Positions 38,020 through 46,147 of a stretch of DNA of 64,000 bases are shown here, one piece after another; the stretch's first letter is position 1; each line of letters starts with the position of its first letter. Location: NCBI GenBank assembly GCA_947259225.1, contig CAMYLK010000005.1, forward strand, positions 91,486 through 155,485, read 5' to 3'. Below the pieces are notes generated by a model. That model saw only the letters and a list, made by a program, of their open reading frames with translations, searched no databases and was not told the origin of the DNA. Both the position numbers and the translations under genes were made by a program. The DNA is from an uncultured Desulfobulbaceae bacterium. GTDB lineage: Bacteria; Desulfobacterota; Desulfobulbia; Desulfobulbales; Desulfobulbaceae.

Positions 38020-38838
38020 TCAACGATTGAAGGATACATTGTAATCCTGACCATTTAAGACAGCTGTAGCGCCACCATTAAGAAAGTAATAATTCGTGTA
38101 ATCATGATCAACGAGATAATACATAATCCACTGAACCCGCCTGCCGTCCTGGTCAAAAATGAACAACTGTTTATCCTTCATGTGCCCCTTTCTTATAATA
38201 TTTTTAACAAGCTTATCGGCTGGGATTATATAGGCTTCCTCAAAACCGGGTAATTTCCCTTCTCTTTCCAGTGGGTCTCTGAGGTCAATGGCTACAGCAT
38301 TGCTATTTGCCGCTTTTCTTTTAAACGTATTAAAATCAAGTTGTTTATTACTAAATTTATCTTCCGCCAGAAGTTGTTTCCCGGGATTTTTTAATTCGGT
38401 CCCCTGCACTATAGTATCGTTTGGATATGCTTCCGCCCAGGCAGCAATACCTGCATCATAAACATTTACGTTGAGGATCCTGGCACCGAGAAAAGCTTCA
38501 TCTGCTGCCCTGTACGCTTTAACGCTGTCGATTCCATTGTCGTATAGAATTATAATCTTGTTGAGATCTTTTTGTGCTATTTTGTCCAGATACCGGGCGA
38601 AATGGGCATGGTTGTATGGTACGTTCAGAGCATTCTTGATATGGATGGTTTCAAATTCCGTTTTGGTCCGGACATCAACAATAACGATCTCTCCCCTGTC
38701 ATAGCCTGATTTTAATTCGTCCAGTTCAACAGTAGTGACTTCAGGGTAATATTCTCTATAGGGAAATTCATTCGCTATACCGCTGGATGCGAAAAATAAT
38801 GTTACTCCGCAACAAATTAGAAGAATTAGATGGCGCAT
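38020..38838 (-). CDS. Exported double rhodanese-domain protein without catalytic cysteines
   Basis: A 272-residue protein with a signal peptide (about 1-22) and two rhodanese-like domains (about 35-140 and 165-265). Folding landmarks are IVIVDVRTKTEFETIHIKNA in the first and VAIDLRDPLEREGKLPGFEEA in the second. At the active-site loop the first domain reads YDNGIDS and the second FDQDGRR: the catalytic Cys is Asp in both. Sulfur transfer is therefore unlikely, and the domains probably bind or sense something. A CCACATGGTGG palindrome lies about 120 bp upstream. Confidence 0.85.
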   Translation of the reverse strand: MRHLILLICCGVTLFFASSGIANEFPYREYYPEVTTVELDELKSGYDRGEIVIVDVRTKTEFETIHIKNALNVPYNHAHFARYLDKIAQKDLNKIIILYDNGIDSVKAYRAADEAFLGARILNVNVYDAGIAAWAEAYPNDTIVQGTELKNPGKQLLAEDKFSNKQLDFNTFKRKAANSNAVAIDLRDPLEREGKLPGFEEAYIIPADKLVKNIIRKGHMKDKQLFIFDQDGRRVQWIMYYLVDHDYTNYYFLNGGATAVLNGQDYNVSFNR

Positions 38839-39198
38839 GTTGTCCTCCTTGAAAGATTGAGTTTAACGATGTTTACTTGTGCAACACACTATCTCGGGTA
38901 CTAATGGTTAATCTCAATATTAGGGCCCTATACCTGATTAATATCAATAATCGTGCCACATGGTGGTAATGTGGTTTTAGTGATTATAATCAGCTGGTTA
39001 CAGGCTAGGCGAGGTTGCGGCATAAGCTTCGGGATTACATGTATTGTCTTGAAAAGTAAGACAGAATCTCATTTTTCAATACAAAGTTGTCTCGAAATAC
39101 AACAAGAGTGGTAATGATGACAGAATGCTTGTAGGGAGTTCAAGTTCTTTTGAGGAGAATGTCGCTTAGAGGGGTTGCAGGGAAATGCAGTCGTTTGT
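38839..39198. other. Intergenic region with palindrome, upstream of the rhodanese gene
   Basis: About 360 bp without a gene. It holds the palindrome at 38955-38967. The stretch downstream of the NtrC-type gene shows no clear terminator. Confidence 0.4.
38955..38967. promoter_or_regulatory. CCACATNGTGG palindrome, site 1
   Basis: GCCACATGGTGGT, a near-perfect inverted repeat about 120 bp before the rhodanese start. The same pattern occurs at 43878, 60036 and 61714, always in an intergenic region. Confidence 0.5.
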
Positions 39199-40593
39199 CT
39201 AGTCAGGCTTTACCCTTGAAATATGGTGCTTTTTCAGCAGTGCATAGAGTCGAGGGCGTGAAAGCCCAGAGTTTTTGCAGGCTTCTTTAATGTTCCAGCC
39301 GGTATTATCCATCAAATTAAGCAGATAGTGTTTCTCTGCCTTATGGACAACATCCTCCCTGTATTGTTTATAGGTTCCGAATTCGGCTTCGGCTGTTTGG
39401 ACTTTTACTTTTGGTTTAATCGTAAATTTGACAACTTTAGCACGTATTGCAATTGGCAAATGTTCAGGATAAAGAATTAAATTATTCCCTGCAGCCGAGA
39501 TAACATTTTCCAGGACACTGATCAGTTCTCTGATATTACCAGGCCAGTTGTATGAGTACATTGCGGCCAAAATTTCGTGGGACAATTTTTTTACAGGTAA
39601 CTCATTTAACTTACAAATTTTTCCTATAAAATGTGAGGCAATGATTTCGATATCTTTGTCCCGTTTTCTGAGGGGTGGCAATTCAAGATTGATATTGCGA
39701 AGGCGAAATAGCAAATCCTCACGAAATCTGCCTTGTTTCACAAGTTCGTCGAGGTTGCGATTGGTAGCTGATATAAGGCAGAAGGCACTTTCCTCCTCTT
39801 TTTTACCGCCAACCGATCGAAATTTTTTTTCCTGCAGAACCCGTAAAAATGTTTTTTGAGTTGCAAGAGGCAGCTCACCGACTTCATCAAGAAAAAGAGT
39901 GCCCTGATGGGCTGATTTGACAAGTCCTTGCCGGCTCTTGTCGGCTCCGGTGAAAGCACCTTTCTCGTGTCCGAACAAAAGACTTTCAACCAATGTCCTT
40001 GGTAATGCCGTACAGTCCACCACCACAAAATTTTGCTTGCAGCGGGAACTGTTCTGGTGAATTGCGCGGGCAAAAAGTTCCTTTCCTGTTCCTGTCTCTC
40101 CTAAAATCAGAATGTTCGAGTCACTTTTTGCCGCCCGTGATGCAAGAAATAAACTTTCATTAATCTGATGACTCTTACCAATAATTTTTTGTCGGTTGAA
40201 GGAATCAAGGGTTGATGTTGATTTTTTTTCAGTGTTATAGAGCAATGCCCTTTTAATTGTCAGTCTAATGGCGTCGCTTAATAATGGTTTTTCGATATAA
40301 TCCCATGCACCGCTTTTGATTGCTAATTCAGCACCGTCCGGATCTCCTTCTCCTGTGATAATAATAACTTCAGGTCGGCCAGGAGAATTCTGAATTTGAT
40401 GTAAAGCTTCCAGTCCATTGCCATCGGGAAGTTGAACATCAAGGAAAACAATATCAAATTGTGCCCTCTCACATTCTTTTATACCATCAAGGAGGAGTGG
40501 AGAAGCTACAGAGTCATGCCCTGAATTATCCAAGACTTTGGAAAGGTATTTACGGACACCTCTCTCATCATCAATAATTAAAACTCTGGCCAT
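39199..40593 (-). CDS. NtrC/AtoC-family sigma-54-dependent response regulator
   Basis: A 464-residue activator with a receiver domain (IIDDERG, phosphorylated Asp in FLDVQLPDGNG, Lys in IEKPL), an AAA+ domain (Walker A GETGTGKE, the sigma-54 contact loop GAFTGA, Walker B LFLDEVGEL, R-finger region GRFREDLLFRL) and a Fis-type helix-turn-helix near the C-terminus (WNIKEACKNSGLSRPRLYALL). It should open sigma-54 promoters when phosphorylated. No cognate kinase is adjacent; one of the two hybrid kinases nearby could serve. Confidence 0.94.
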   Translation of the reverse strand: MARVLIIDDERGVRKYLSKVLDNSGHDSVASPLLLDGIKECERAQFDIVFLDVQLPDGNGLEALHQIQNSPGRPEVIIITGEGDPDGAELAIKSGAWDYIEKPLLSDAIRLTIKRALLYNTEKKSTSTLDSFNRQKIIGKSHQINESLFLASRAAKSDSNILILGETGTGKELFARAIHQNSSRCKQNFVVVDCTALPRTLVESLLFGHEKGAFTGADKSRQGLVKSAHQGTLFLDEVGELPLATQKTFLRVLQEKKFRSVGGKKEEESAFCLISATNRNLDELVKQGRFREDLLFRLRNINLELPPLRKRDKDIEIIASHFIGKICKLNELPVKKLSHEILAAMYSYNWPGNIRELISVLENVISAAGNNLILYPEHLPIAIRAKVVKFTIKPKVKVQTAEAEFGTYKQYREDVVHKAEKHYLLNLMDNTGWNIKEACKNSGLSRPRLYALLKKHHISRVKPD

Positions 40594-41057
40594 GTTTCCC
40601 CTTCTATTGTACTGCCCCTGATACTAGTGACAGGCCTGATGTAACAGTTGTCACGGAATGATTGAATAGCTTTATACTGGCGACATCACATCAATAAGAT
40701 GTACAAAAAAATGTTCTCACATATCCACTAAATCACTTTCAAGTATGAATATCAAGTCAGCCCAACTTCCTTGGGGAATAGCAACCCACATTAAATAATG
40801 AGACAAATCGTAACAATTTCAAATCTCACTCACCCGGCCAAACTGGACCTCAATAATGCCCTGCGGTTTCAACAAAAGTATTGTATGCGACCTCTCGACA
40901 TTCTCTTCACGACTGGTTCGACTACCCATGAATGTGCGAAGGTTCAGAACAAGACTGGTGCAACAAGGATAGAAGTGTTCACTCTGGGAAGGGGGTTCAA
41001 ATGTTCGAAAGGAATGGTAAGATTAGGTCTTAATCGCACAAAGTTAAATCAGGAAAC
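40594..41057. other. Intergenic region between NtrC-type regulator and PP2C phosphatase
   Basis: About 460 bp. No protein with family features is encoded. A TTGTCA-N19-TATACT arrangement near 40648 on the plus strand might be a weak promoter, but no plus-strand gene follows. Confidence 0.35.
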
Positions 41058-42062
41058 CTATTCATGGGGACTTAACAATGCAGCGAGAATGGTAATATTG
41101 TCTTTGCCGCCTTTATCTAGGGCAGATCTGATAAGCTCGTTGACCTTTGCTTCCAGATCAACTTTGGAATTAAGTACTGATGTGATGTTTTTCTCTGAAA
41201 CCTCGCTATGCAGCCCATCGGTTGTTAGAAGCAACAGGTCTTCCGCATATACCTTTACTTCCCCTGTTTCAGGTTCCTCCATTGCGCTCCCCAATGCCTG
41301 GTCAAGAATATGCCTGGAATAATGATCCGGCAATTCTTCCGGGGTAATTTCACCCTCTTCCAGGAGGAATCTGGCCAGGTTCTGATCCCTGGTAACCTGA
41401 AGAAGTTGATTGTCACGCCATATGCTTAAACGACTGTCACCGACATGGACCCAGAATGCGTTATTTTTTCTCAACAGCACGCAGAGAAGAGTTGTTCCCA
41501 TCCCTTCGAGCTCCGGCTTGTCGTCTGCAATCTTGAGAATGATTTCATCAGTTTCCACCGCCAGTCTAGCAAGCATTTTCTGTTCCATGCCAACTGGAAT
41601 ATGAGGCATGTTGGCCAACTTGCCGCGCAAGATTTCTGCAGCATAATCACCGGCTTCGTGCCCCCCTAAACCGTCGGCAACAGCCAGAATCAACGATTCA
41701 TCTTCCAGCTGTCTGATCAGGTAGCGATCCTCGTTCGCTTTTCTTACAAGACCGATATGACTTTGGGCAACAATATCTGCCATGTCCCAGGAAATCCGAG
41801 CACTCGATTCTTCAGCTTGTACTTCTTTATAAAAGGAGCATTCTCTGCAGGAGTTTTTCTTCTCGGCAAAAGTGGCCTGAATCGCACCGGTGCAAAAAGT
41901 ACCTGCCACCAGCCAGCAGATCCTCCCTCCCATATCTCCCACATTGATGCCGTCGAATACCACACTGGTTGAAGCAGGACACACTCCTTTATCCTCGACA
42001 TGAAATCCTCCAGGCTCTCTGCCGCACTTCATATGTTCCCAGCAGTTTAGTTTTTTAGACAC
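41058..42062 (-). CDS. PP2C-type Ser/Thr phosphatase with N-terminal seven-cysteine (two-CW) module
   Basis: A 334-residue protein starting at a GTG. Residues 1-78 form a Cys-rich module with cysteines at 7, 13, 28, 49, 57, 72 and 75 and the motifs KCGREPGG, GRICWLVAGTFC and CRECSFYK. The rest is a PP2C domain: VRKANEDRYL, VADGLGGHEAG, WVHVGDSRLSI, LTTDGLHSEV and GGKDNITI supply the metal-binding aspartates. The neighbouring gene, 54 bp upstream on the same strand, is a Ser/Thr kinase with the same Cys module at identical spacing. The pair probably acts on the same targets, with the module sensing metal or redox state or docking both enzymes together. Confidence 0.9.
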   Translation of the reverse strand: MSKKLNCWEHMKCGREPGGFHVEDKGVCPASTSVVFDGINVGDMGGRICWLVAGTFCTGAIQATFAEKKNSCRECSFYKEVQAEESSARISWDMADIVAQSHIGLVRKANEDRYLIRQLEDESLILAVADGLGGHEAGDYAAEILRGKLANMPHIPVGMEQKMLARLAVETDEIILKIADDKPELEGMGTTLLCVLLRKNNAFWVHVGDSRLSIWRDNQLLQVTRDQNLARFLLEEGEITPEELPDHYSRHILDQALGSAMEEPETGEVKVYAEDLLLLTTDGLHSEVSEKNITSVLNSKVDLEAKVNELIRSALDKGGKDNITILAALLSPHE

Positions 42063-42116
42063 CTTTAATCCTTACCAGGGTATATTTTACAGTTAATAAT
42101 GGAGGTTCAGTTGGAG

Positions 42117-43748
42117 TCAGGGATTGTTTAAATCAACAACATTCATATTGATTCCAGCCGCTTCTGCTTTTTGACGGAATTCCTCAAGCAGGCAGTCCAG
42201 CTCTTCATGCTGCCCGCTGCCGTAACGTAAAATGAGAGAAGTCAGCTTGTCCATAGGACCTTCAACCGGTTCAGGCTTTTCGAGCACCGGTTTGCCAAGG
42301 GTGCGGAGTTCTTCCATCGCATCAAACACGCTCCTGTATCTTTCCCTGGGGTCGCGGCGGCAGCATTTAATTATAAAATTACGTAATATCACAGGGATCT
42401 CAGGAACCAGTTCGGCCGGATCAGGAATTTCCTGCGTCTCCCTCATTTTCAAGAGTTCTCTGAGGTCATCCTCCCGGTACGGTCGCCTGCCTGTCACCAG
42501 CTCATAGGCAGTTATTCCCAATGCATAGATATCGCTCTGCTGGTCAGCCGGCTCGCCTGTAAACAACTCTGGTGCCTGGTAGGCAAAAGCGCCTCCCATT
42601 ATGTCATCATCCGTACCAAGGGGGCAGGCCATACCGAAATCAAGGATCTTGATCAAGTTTCCACCCTGAACCATGATATTGATCGGATTTATATCCCGAT
42701 GAATAATTCCCTTCTCATGGGCGTAATGGAGTCCCGAACATATCTGAAAAAGATAACCGGCAGCAACATCAACCGGTATCATTCGCAATCGCTTGAGTAT
42801 GCTGCTGAGCGATTCACCATCAAGATATTCCATGATTATGAAGACGGTCTTGTAGCGTTCTTCTATATCATGGACCTTAATGATATTTTCATGGTTCATG
42901 CCCGCTATGATCTTGGCTTCATTCCGAAAGCGTTCCAGAAACTCGGAATCCATGACCATATGATGACGAATCATCTTGATAGCAACCGGCATGTCAAGGG
43001 CCTGATGCATTCCCTTATAAACAATTGCGTGTGAACCACGTCCGATGATGTCCGTGGCAATATACTTCCCGATCACCCTGTCTGCCACGGGCCGGTTGGA
43101 GTCGAACTGGTTAACGACCATTTCGGTCAGGAACGTTATCAACTCCGGGTCATTTTTGGAGATATTGTCGATCTGTTCCTGGTTCAACACCCAGAGCTGC
43201 ATCTCAGTTTCCGCTTCAACGTGGGCGTTGCAGGGCTCACCGGTCAACAGAGAGCGAACCCCGACAATATCTCCTGTTCCGCGATGTCCAACCGGATACA
43301 GCGAACCGTTTTTTTCAACAATGGTCAGGCATGAACCGCTTCGAATTATATACCCCTGATTGTTCTGCTCACCTTGTTTGACGAATCTTTCACCCGGCTT
43401 GACCCGTTTAAAGGTCAGTTGATTGAGAAAAGGGGTTCCGGAAGATTCTGTAATGTACTTAAGAAATTTTGAAGAAGTGCCATCTTTTTCCTCCTGGCTT
43501 CGCACTTGTTTATAAAAGTCGCAGCGAATGCATGTTTTTCTTTTATCAGCAAATTTCCCCTGCACCTCTCCACCACAAAAGGTACCGGCCACGGCCCAGC
43601 ATATTCGACCGGCGTTCAGTCCACGATTAATTCCGTTATATGACCTGTCCGCAGCTGCAGGGCATATACCGAGTTCATCGGCCTTGTCGCCACCAGGTTC
43701 CCTGCCGCATTGCTTGAATTGCCAGCAATTAAATTTTTTACCTGACAT
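42117..43748 (-). CDS. Ser/Thr protein kinase with seven-cysteine (two-CW) module and cNMP-binding-like domain
   Basis: The protein has 543 residues. Residues 1-80 are the Cys module (Cys 8, 14, 29, 50, 58, 73, 76; same spacing as in the phosphatase). About 100-215 is a cyclic nucleotide-binding-like barrel (GYIIRSGSCLTIVEKNGSL, GDIVGVRSLLTGEPCNAHV). About 227-490 is a Hanks-type kinase: glycine loop IGRGSHAIVYKG, Lys258 in VAIKM, catalytic HRDINPIN (350-357) and DFG at 370-372. No membrane segment is present. It is the first gene of the kinase-phosphatase pair. A CCACATTGTGG palindrome lies 130 bp before the start. Confidence 0.92.
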   Translation of the reverse strand: MSGKKFNCWQFKQCGREPGGDKADELGICPAAADRSYNGINRGLNAGRICWAVAGTFCGGEVQGKFADKRKTCIRCDFYKQVRSQEEKDGTSSKFLKYITESSGTPFLNQLTFKRVKPGERFVKQGEQNNQGYIIRSGSCLTIVEKNGSLYPVGHRGTGDIVGVRSLLTGEPCNAHVEAETEMQLWVLNQEQIDNISKNDPELITFLTEMVVNQFDSNRPVADRVIGKYIATDIIGRGSHAIVYKGMHQALDMPVAIKMIRHHMVMDSEFLERFRNEAKIIAGMNHENIIKVHDIEERYKTVFIIMEYLDGESLSSILKRLRMIPVDVAAGYLFQICSGLHYAHEKGIIHRDINPINIMVQGGNLIKILDFGMACPLGTDDDIMGGAFAYQAPELFTGEPADQQSDIYALGITAYELVTGRRPYREDDLRELLKMRETQEIPDPAELVPEIPVILRNFIIKCCRRDPRERYRSVFDAMEELRTLGKPVLEKPEPVEGPMDKLTSLILRYGSGQHEELDCLLEEFRQKAEAAGINMNVVDLNNP

Positions 43749-44389
43749 AGTTCACTCTTTCGTATGAAACCAGACTCTTCCGACTTGGAACTCCAGGCCC
43801 TGACTGGAAACAATTACATTAATGCCGGGACAGATATCCATCTTCATTAATAAAAATCTACCGGATAAAATTATATACCACATTGTGGCTTGTTGTATAT
43901 AATAATATTTTTTATTCTCAAAACAAGGGAGGATTTATGAAGAGGAGAAGTATAAAAGTTTGCCTGTGTCAGCAGGTCTTTTGATATATTTTATCAACTT
44001 TTGAGTTATGCCTGAAATTAAGGGTTGTGAAACAGTTATAACAATGTTAAGCAGTGCAGTTCTTTATACAGGCACACAAAAAAATTGTGCTCATTCTTTT
44101 TCCGACCTTTATTCCTATTGCGTGATTCCCACCTTGTAGTGAATGCCGGCTTACGTTCCTGGTAGATTGAAAACAGGAAGAACACGGCACCCTGGTCGTA
44201 AAAAAAGGCTCTTTTGGAAATACACGAAAAGAGCGACGGCCGGGTGGTAACCATTATTCTACCTGCATAATCTGAGTGTCAGTGTATTTGTCCTGACATA
44301 TACGGGAACAGTGCGCATAAGTGCGCCGTTATTTGAGCCGGAAATATCTCCGGCCCCGTTAGTTATAGTAATTCAACAAGAGAGAAATT
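43749..44389. other. Long intergenic region before the DEAD-box helicase gene
   Basis: About 640 bp. It contains the palindrome at 43878, a short peptide frame of 15 codons with a very good ribosome site (ATG 43937, stop at 43982) that shows no family, and several hairpins before the helicase: GCTCTTTT/AAAAGAGC near 44208-44232 and CCGGAAATATCTCCGG near 44338-44354. The hairpins suggest a long structured leader for the helicase mRNA. Confidence 0.45.
43878..43888. promoter_or_regulatory. CCACATNGTGG palindrome, site 2
   Basis: CCACATTGTGG, perfect outside the central base, about 130 bp before the Ser/Thr kinase start on the minus strand. Confidence 0.5.
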
Positions 44390-46111
44390 ATGTCATTTAT
44401 TGAAATCGGAGTTGACCCGGAGGTTCTCAGAGGACTGAATGAACTGGGTTTTGAAACACCCACCCCTGTACAGGAAAAGGTAATACCGGTCCTGCTGGGT
44501 GGGAATGGTGACTGGATCAGCCTGGCCCAGACCGGAACTGGGAAGACTGCCGCCTTTGGTATCCCTCTTGTACAGAAAGTTGATACCGGCCATAAAAAGA
44601 CCCAGGCCCTGGTGTTATGCCCGACCCGGGAACTGTGCGTCCAAGTGGCAAGGGATATCCAAGACTTCGGGAAATACATTCCCAACCTTAAGACACTGGC
44701 CGTATACGGCGGTGCACGCATAGATACTCAGATCAAGGCACTGAGACGGGGTGTTCACATTATTGTCGCCACACCGGGACGTCTGCAGGATTTGATGAAT
44801 CGCGGCGCGGCAGATATATCTGCGATCAGTACCGTTGTTCTGGATGAGGCTGATGAAATGCTCAATATGGGTTTCCAGGAAGAGATCAGTTCCATACTGG
44901 CTGAGACACCTGTTCAGAAAAGCACACTGCTTTTCTCCGCGACCATGTCACGCGAGGTGAAGACCATTGCCAATAAGTATATGAACGATCCCCGGGAAAT
45001 TGTTGTCGGCACGCGCAACTCAGGTGCTGAAAACGTTCAACATCATTATTACATGGTACGGGCCCAGGATCGTTTTTCCGCCTTGAAACGGATTGTTGAT
45101 CTTCTTCCGGAGATATACGGGATTATTTTCTGCCGGACCAGGCAGGAAACCCAGGATGTATCCGATAAACTTGTTCAGGACGGTTATCAGGCGGACGCAC
45201 TGCATGGTGATCTTTCCCAGGTACAGCGTGATCTTGTCATGGGCAAATTCCGCAGGAAAAATCTCCAGCTCCTTGTGGCTACAGATGTGGCGGCGAGGGG
45301 AGTGGATGTTAACGATCTGACCCATGTTATCAACTACAACCTGCCCGATGACCTTGCAAGCTATACCCACCGCAGCGGCAGGACCGGTAGGGCGGGTAAA
45401 ACAGGAACATCAATATCAATCATCCATCAGCGTGAAGGGTGGAGAGTTAAGACGATTGAAAGAAATATAAAGAAATCCTTTAAGCGCTGCCAGGTTCCTT
45501 CAGGCAGGGAAATCTGCGATAACCAGATCATGCACCGGATTGATACAATGGTGGGGGGAAATATTGATCATGACCGGATCGACCATCTTTTACCAGCCCT
45601 GCGGGAGAAGTTGGCTTCATTTGACAGGGAGGAATTAATCAAGCGGTTTATAACACTGGAATCCAAGCGATTCATTGATTATTACCGTTATGCGCCTGAT
45701 CTGAACGTTGATGAGAAAGGAATAGATCGTGGACAAAAAAAGAGAAGGGATGCCGGTCGCAGAGGCGACCGGAGCCGGGCAAAATTTACCCGTTTTCATG
45801 TCAACGTCGGTAAAAATGATGGTATGGCACCGGAGCGCTTAATAAGCATTATAAACCAGGGTTCGCGTAACGATAATATTGCTATAGGAAAAATACAGCT
45901 GATGCGGAATTTTTGTTTTATTGAAGCCGACAGCAAGTTTTCCGATAAAGTTATGAGCGCCTTCAGCCGTCAGAAGATTAACGGCAGGAAGGTAAATATT
46001 GAAATAGCCGAAAACCGGAATGAATTTTCAGGTAAACGGGTGCCCCGCAAATCTAAAGCAAAACGCTCAAATACATATGGGCGCCGGAATAAAGGTAAAC
46101 AGGCCAATTAA
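44390..46111 (+). CDS. deaD: DEAD-box ATP-dependent RNA helicase (DeaD/CsdA type)
   Basis: A 573-residue helicase. Q motif region FETPTPVQEKVIPVLL, Walker A AQTGTGKTAA, DEAD box VVLDEADEML, SAT in LLFSATMS, and motif VI HRSGRTGRAGKTG are all present. The C-terminal part contains a basic linker and a DbpA-like RNA-binding domain (RLISIINQGSRNDNIAIGKIQL). It unwinds structured RNA, probably in ribosome assembly and cold adaptation. The long leader with hairpins is typical for cold-regulated helicases. The ABC-F gene follows after 36 bp. Confidence 0.93.
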   Translation: MSFIEIGVDPEVLRGLNELGFETPTPVQEKVIPVLLGGNGDWISLAQTGTGKTAAFGIPLVQKVDTGHKKTQALVLCPTRELCVQVARDIQDFGKYIPNLKTLAVYGGARIDTQIKALRRGVHIIVATPGRLQDLMNRGAADISAISTVVLDEADEMLNMGFQEEISSILAETPVQKSTLLFSATMSREVKTIANKYMNDPREIVVGTRNSGAENVQHHYYMVRAQDRFSALKRIVDLLPEIYGIIFCRTRQETQDVSDKLVQDGYQADALHGDLSQVQRDLVMGKFRRKNLQLLVATDVAARGVDVNDLTHVINYNLPDDLASYTHRSGRTGRAGKTGTSISIIHQREGWRVKTIERNIKKSFKRCQVPSGREICDNQIMHRIDTMVGGNIDHDRIDHLLPALREKLASFDREELIKRFITLESKRFIDYYRYAPDLNVDEKGIDRGQKKRRDAGRRGDRSRAKFTRFHVNVGKNDGMAPERLISIINQGSRNDNIAIGKIQLMRNFCFIEADSKFSDKVMSAFSRQKINGRKVNIEIAENRNEFSGKRVPRKSKAKRSNTYGRRNKGKQAN

Positions 46112-46147
46112 TGGCTACGGTTTATTCTTACAAGAGGAATTGACAAA

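Noticed and set aside
38943..38958. Sigma-54-like site TGGCAC-N5-TTGA upstream of the rhodanese gene
   Set aside because: The essential GC of the -12 element is GA, and the TGGCAC part is explained by the CCACATNGTGG palindrome.
35380..40943. Loose repeat between 35380-35434 and 40902-40943
   Set aside because: Only scattered blocks match; not enough to call a repeat family by eye.
40798..41322. A 174-codon plus-strand frame across the end of the PP2C gene
   Set aside because: Its second half is antisense to clear PP2C sequence, it has no ribosome site and no family pattern.
43937..43984. A 15-codon peptide with an excellent ribosome site (AAGGGAGG)
   Set aside because: Too short for any support; it could be a leader peptide, but no attenuator-like pairing with a following gene was found.
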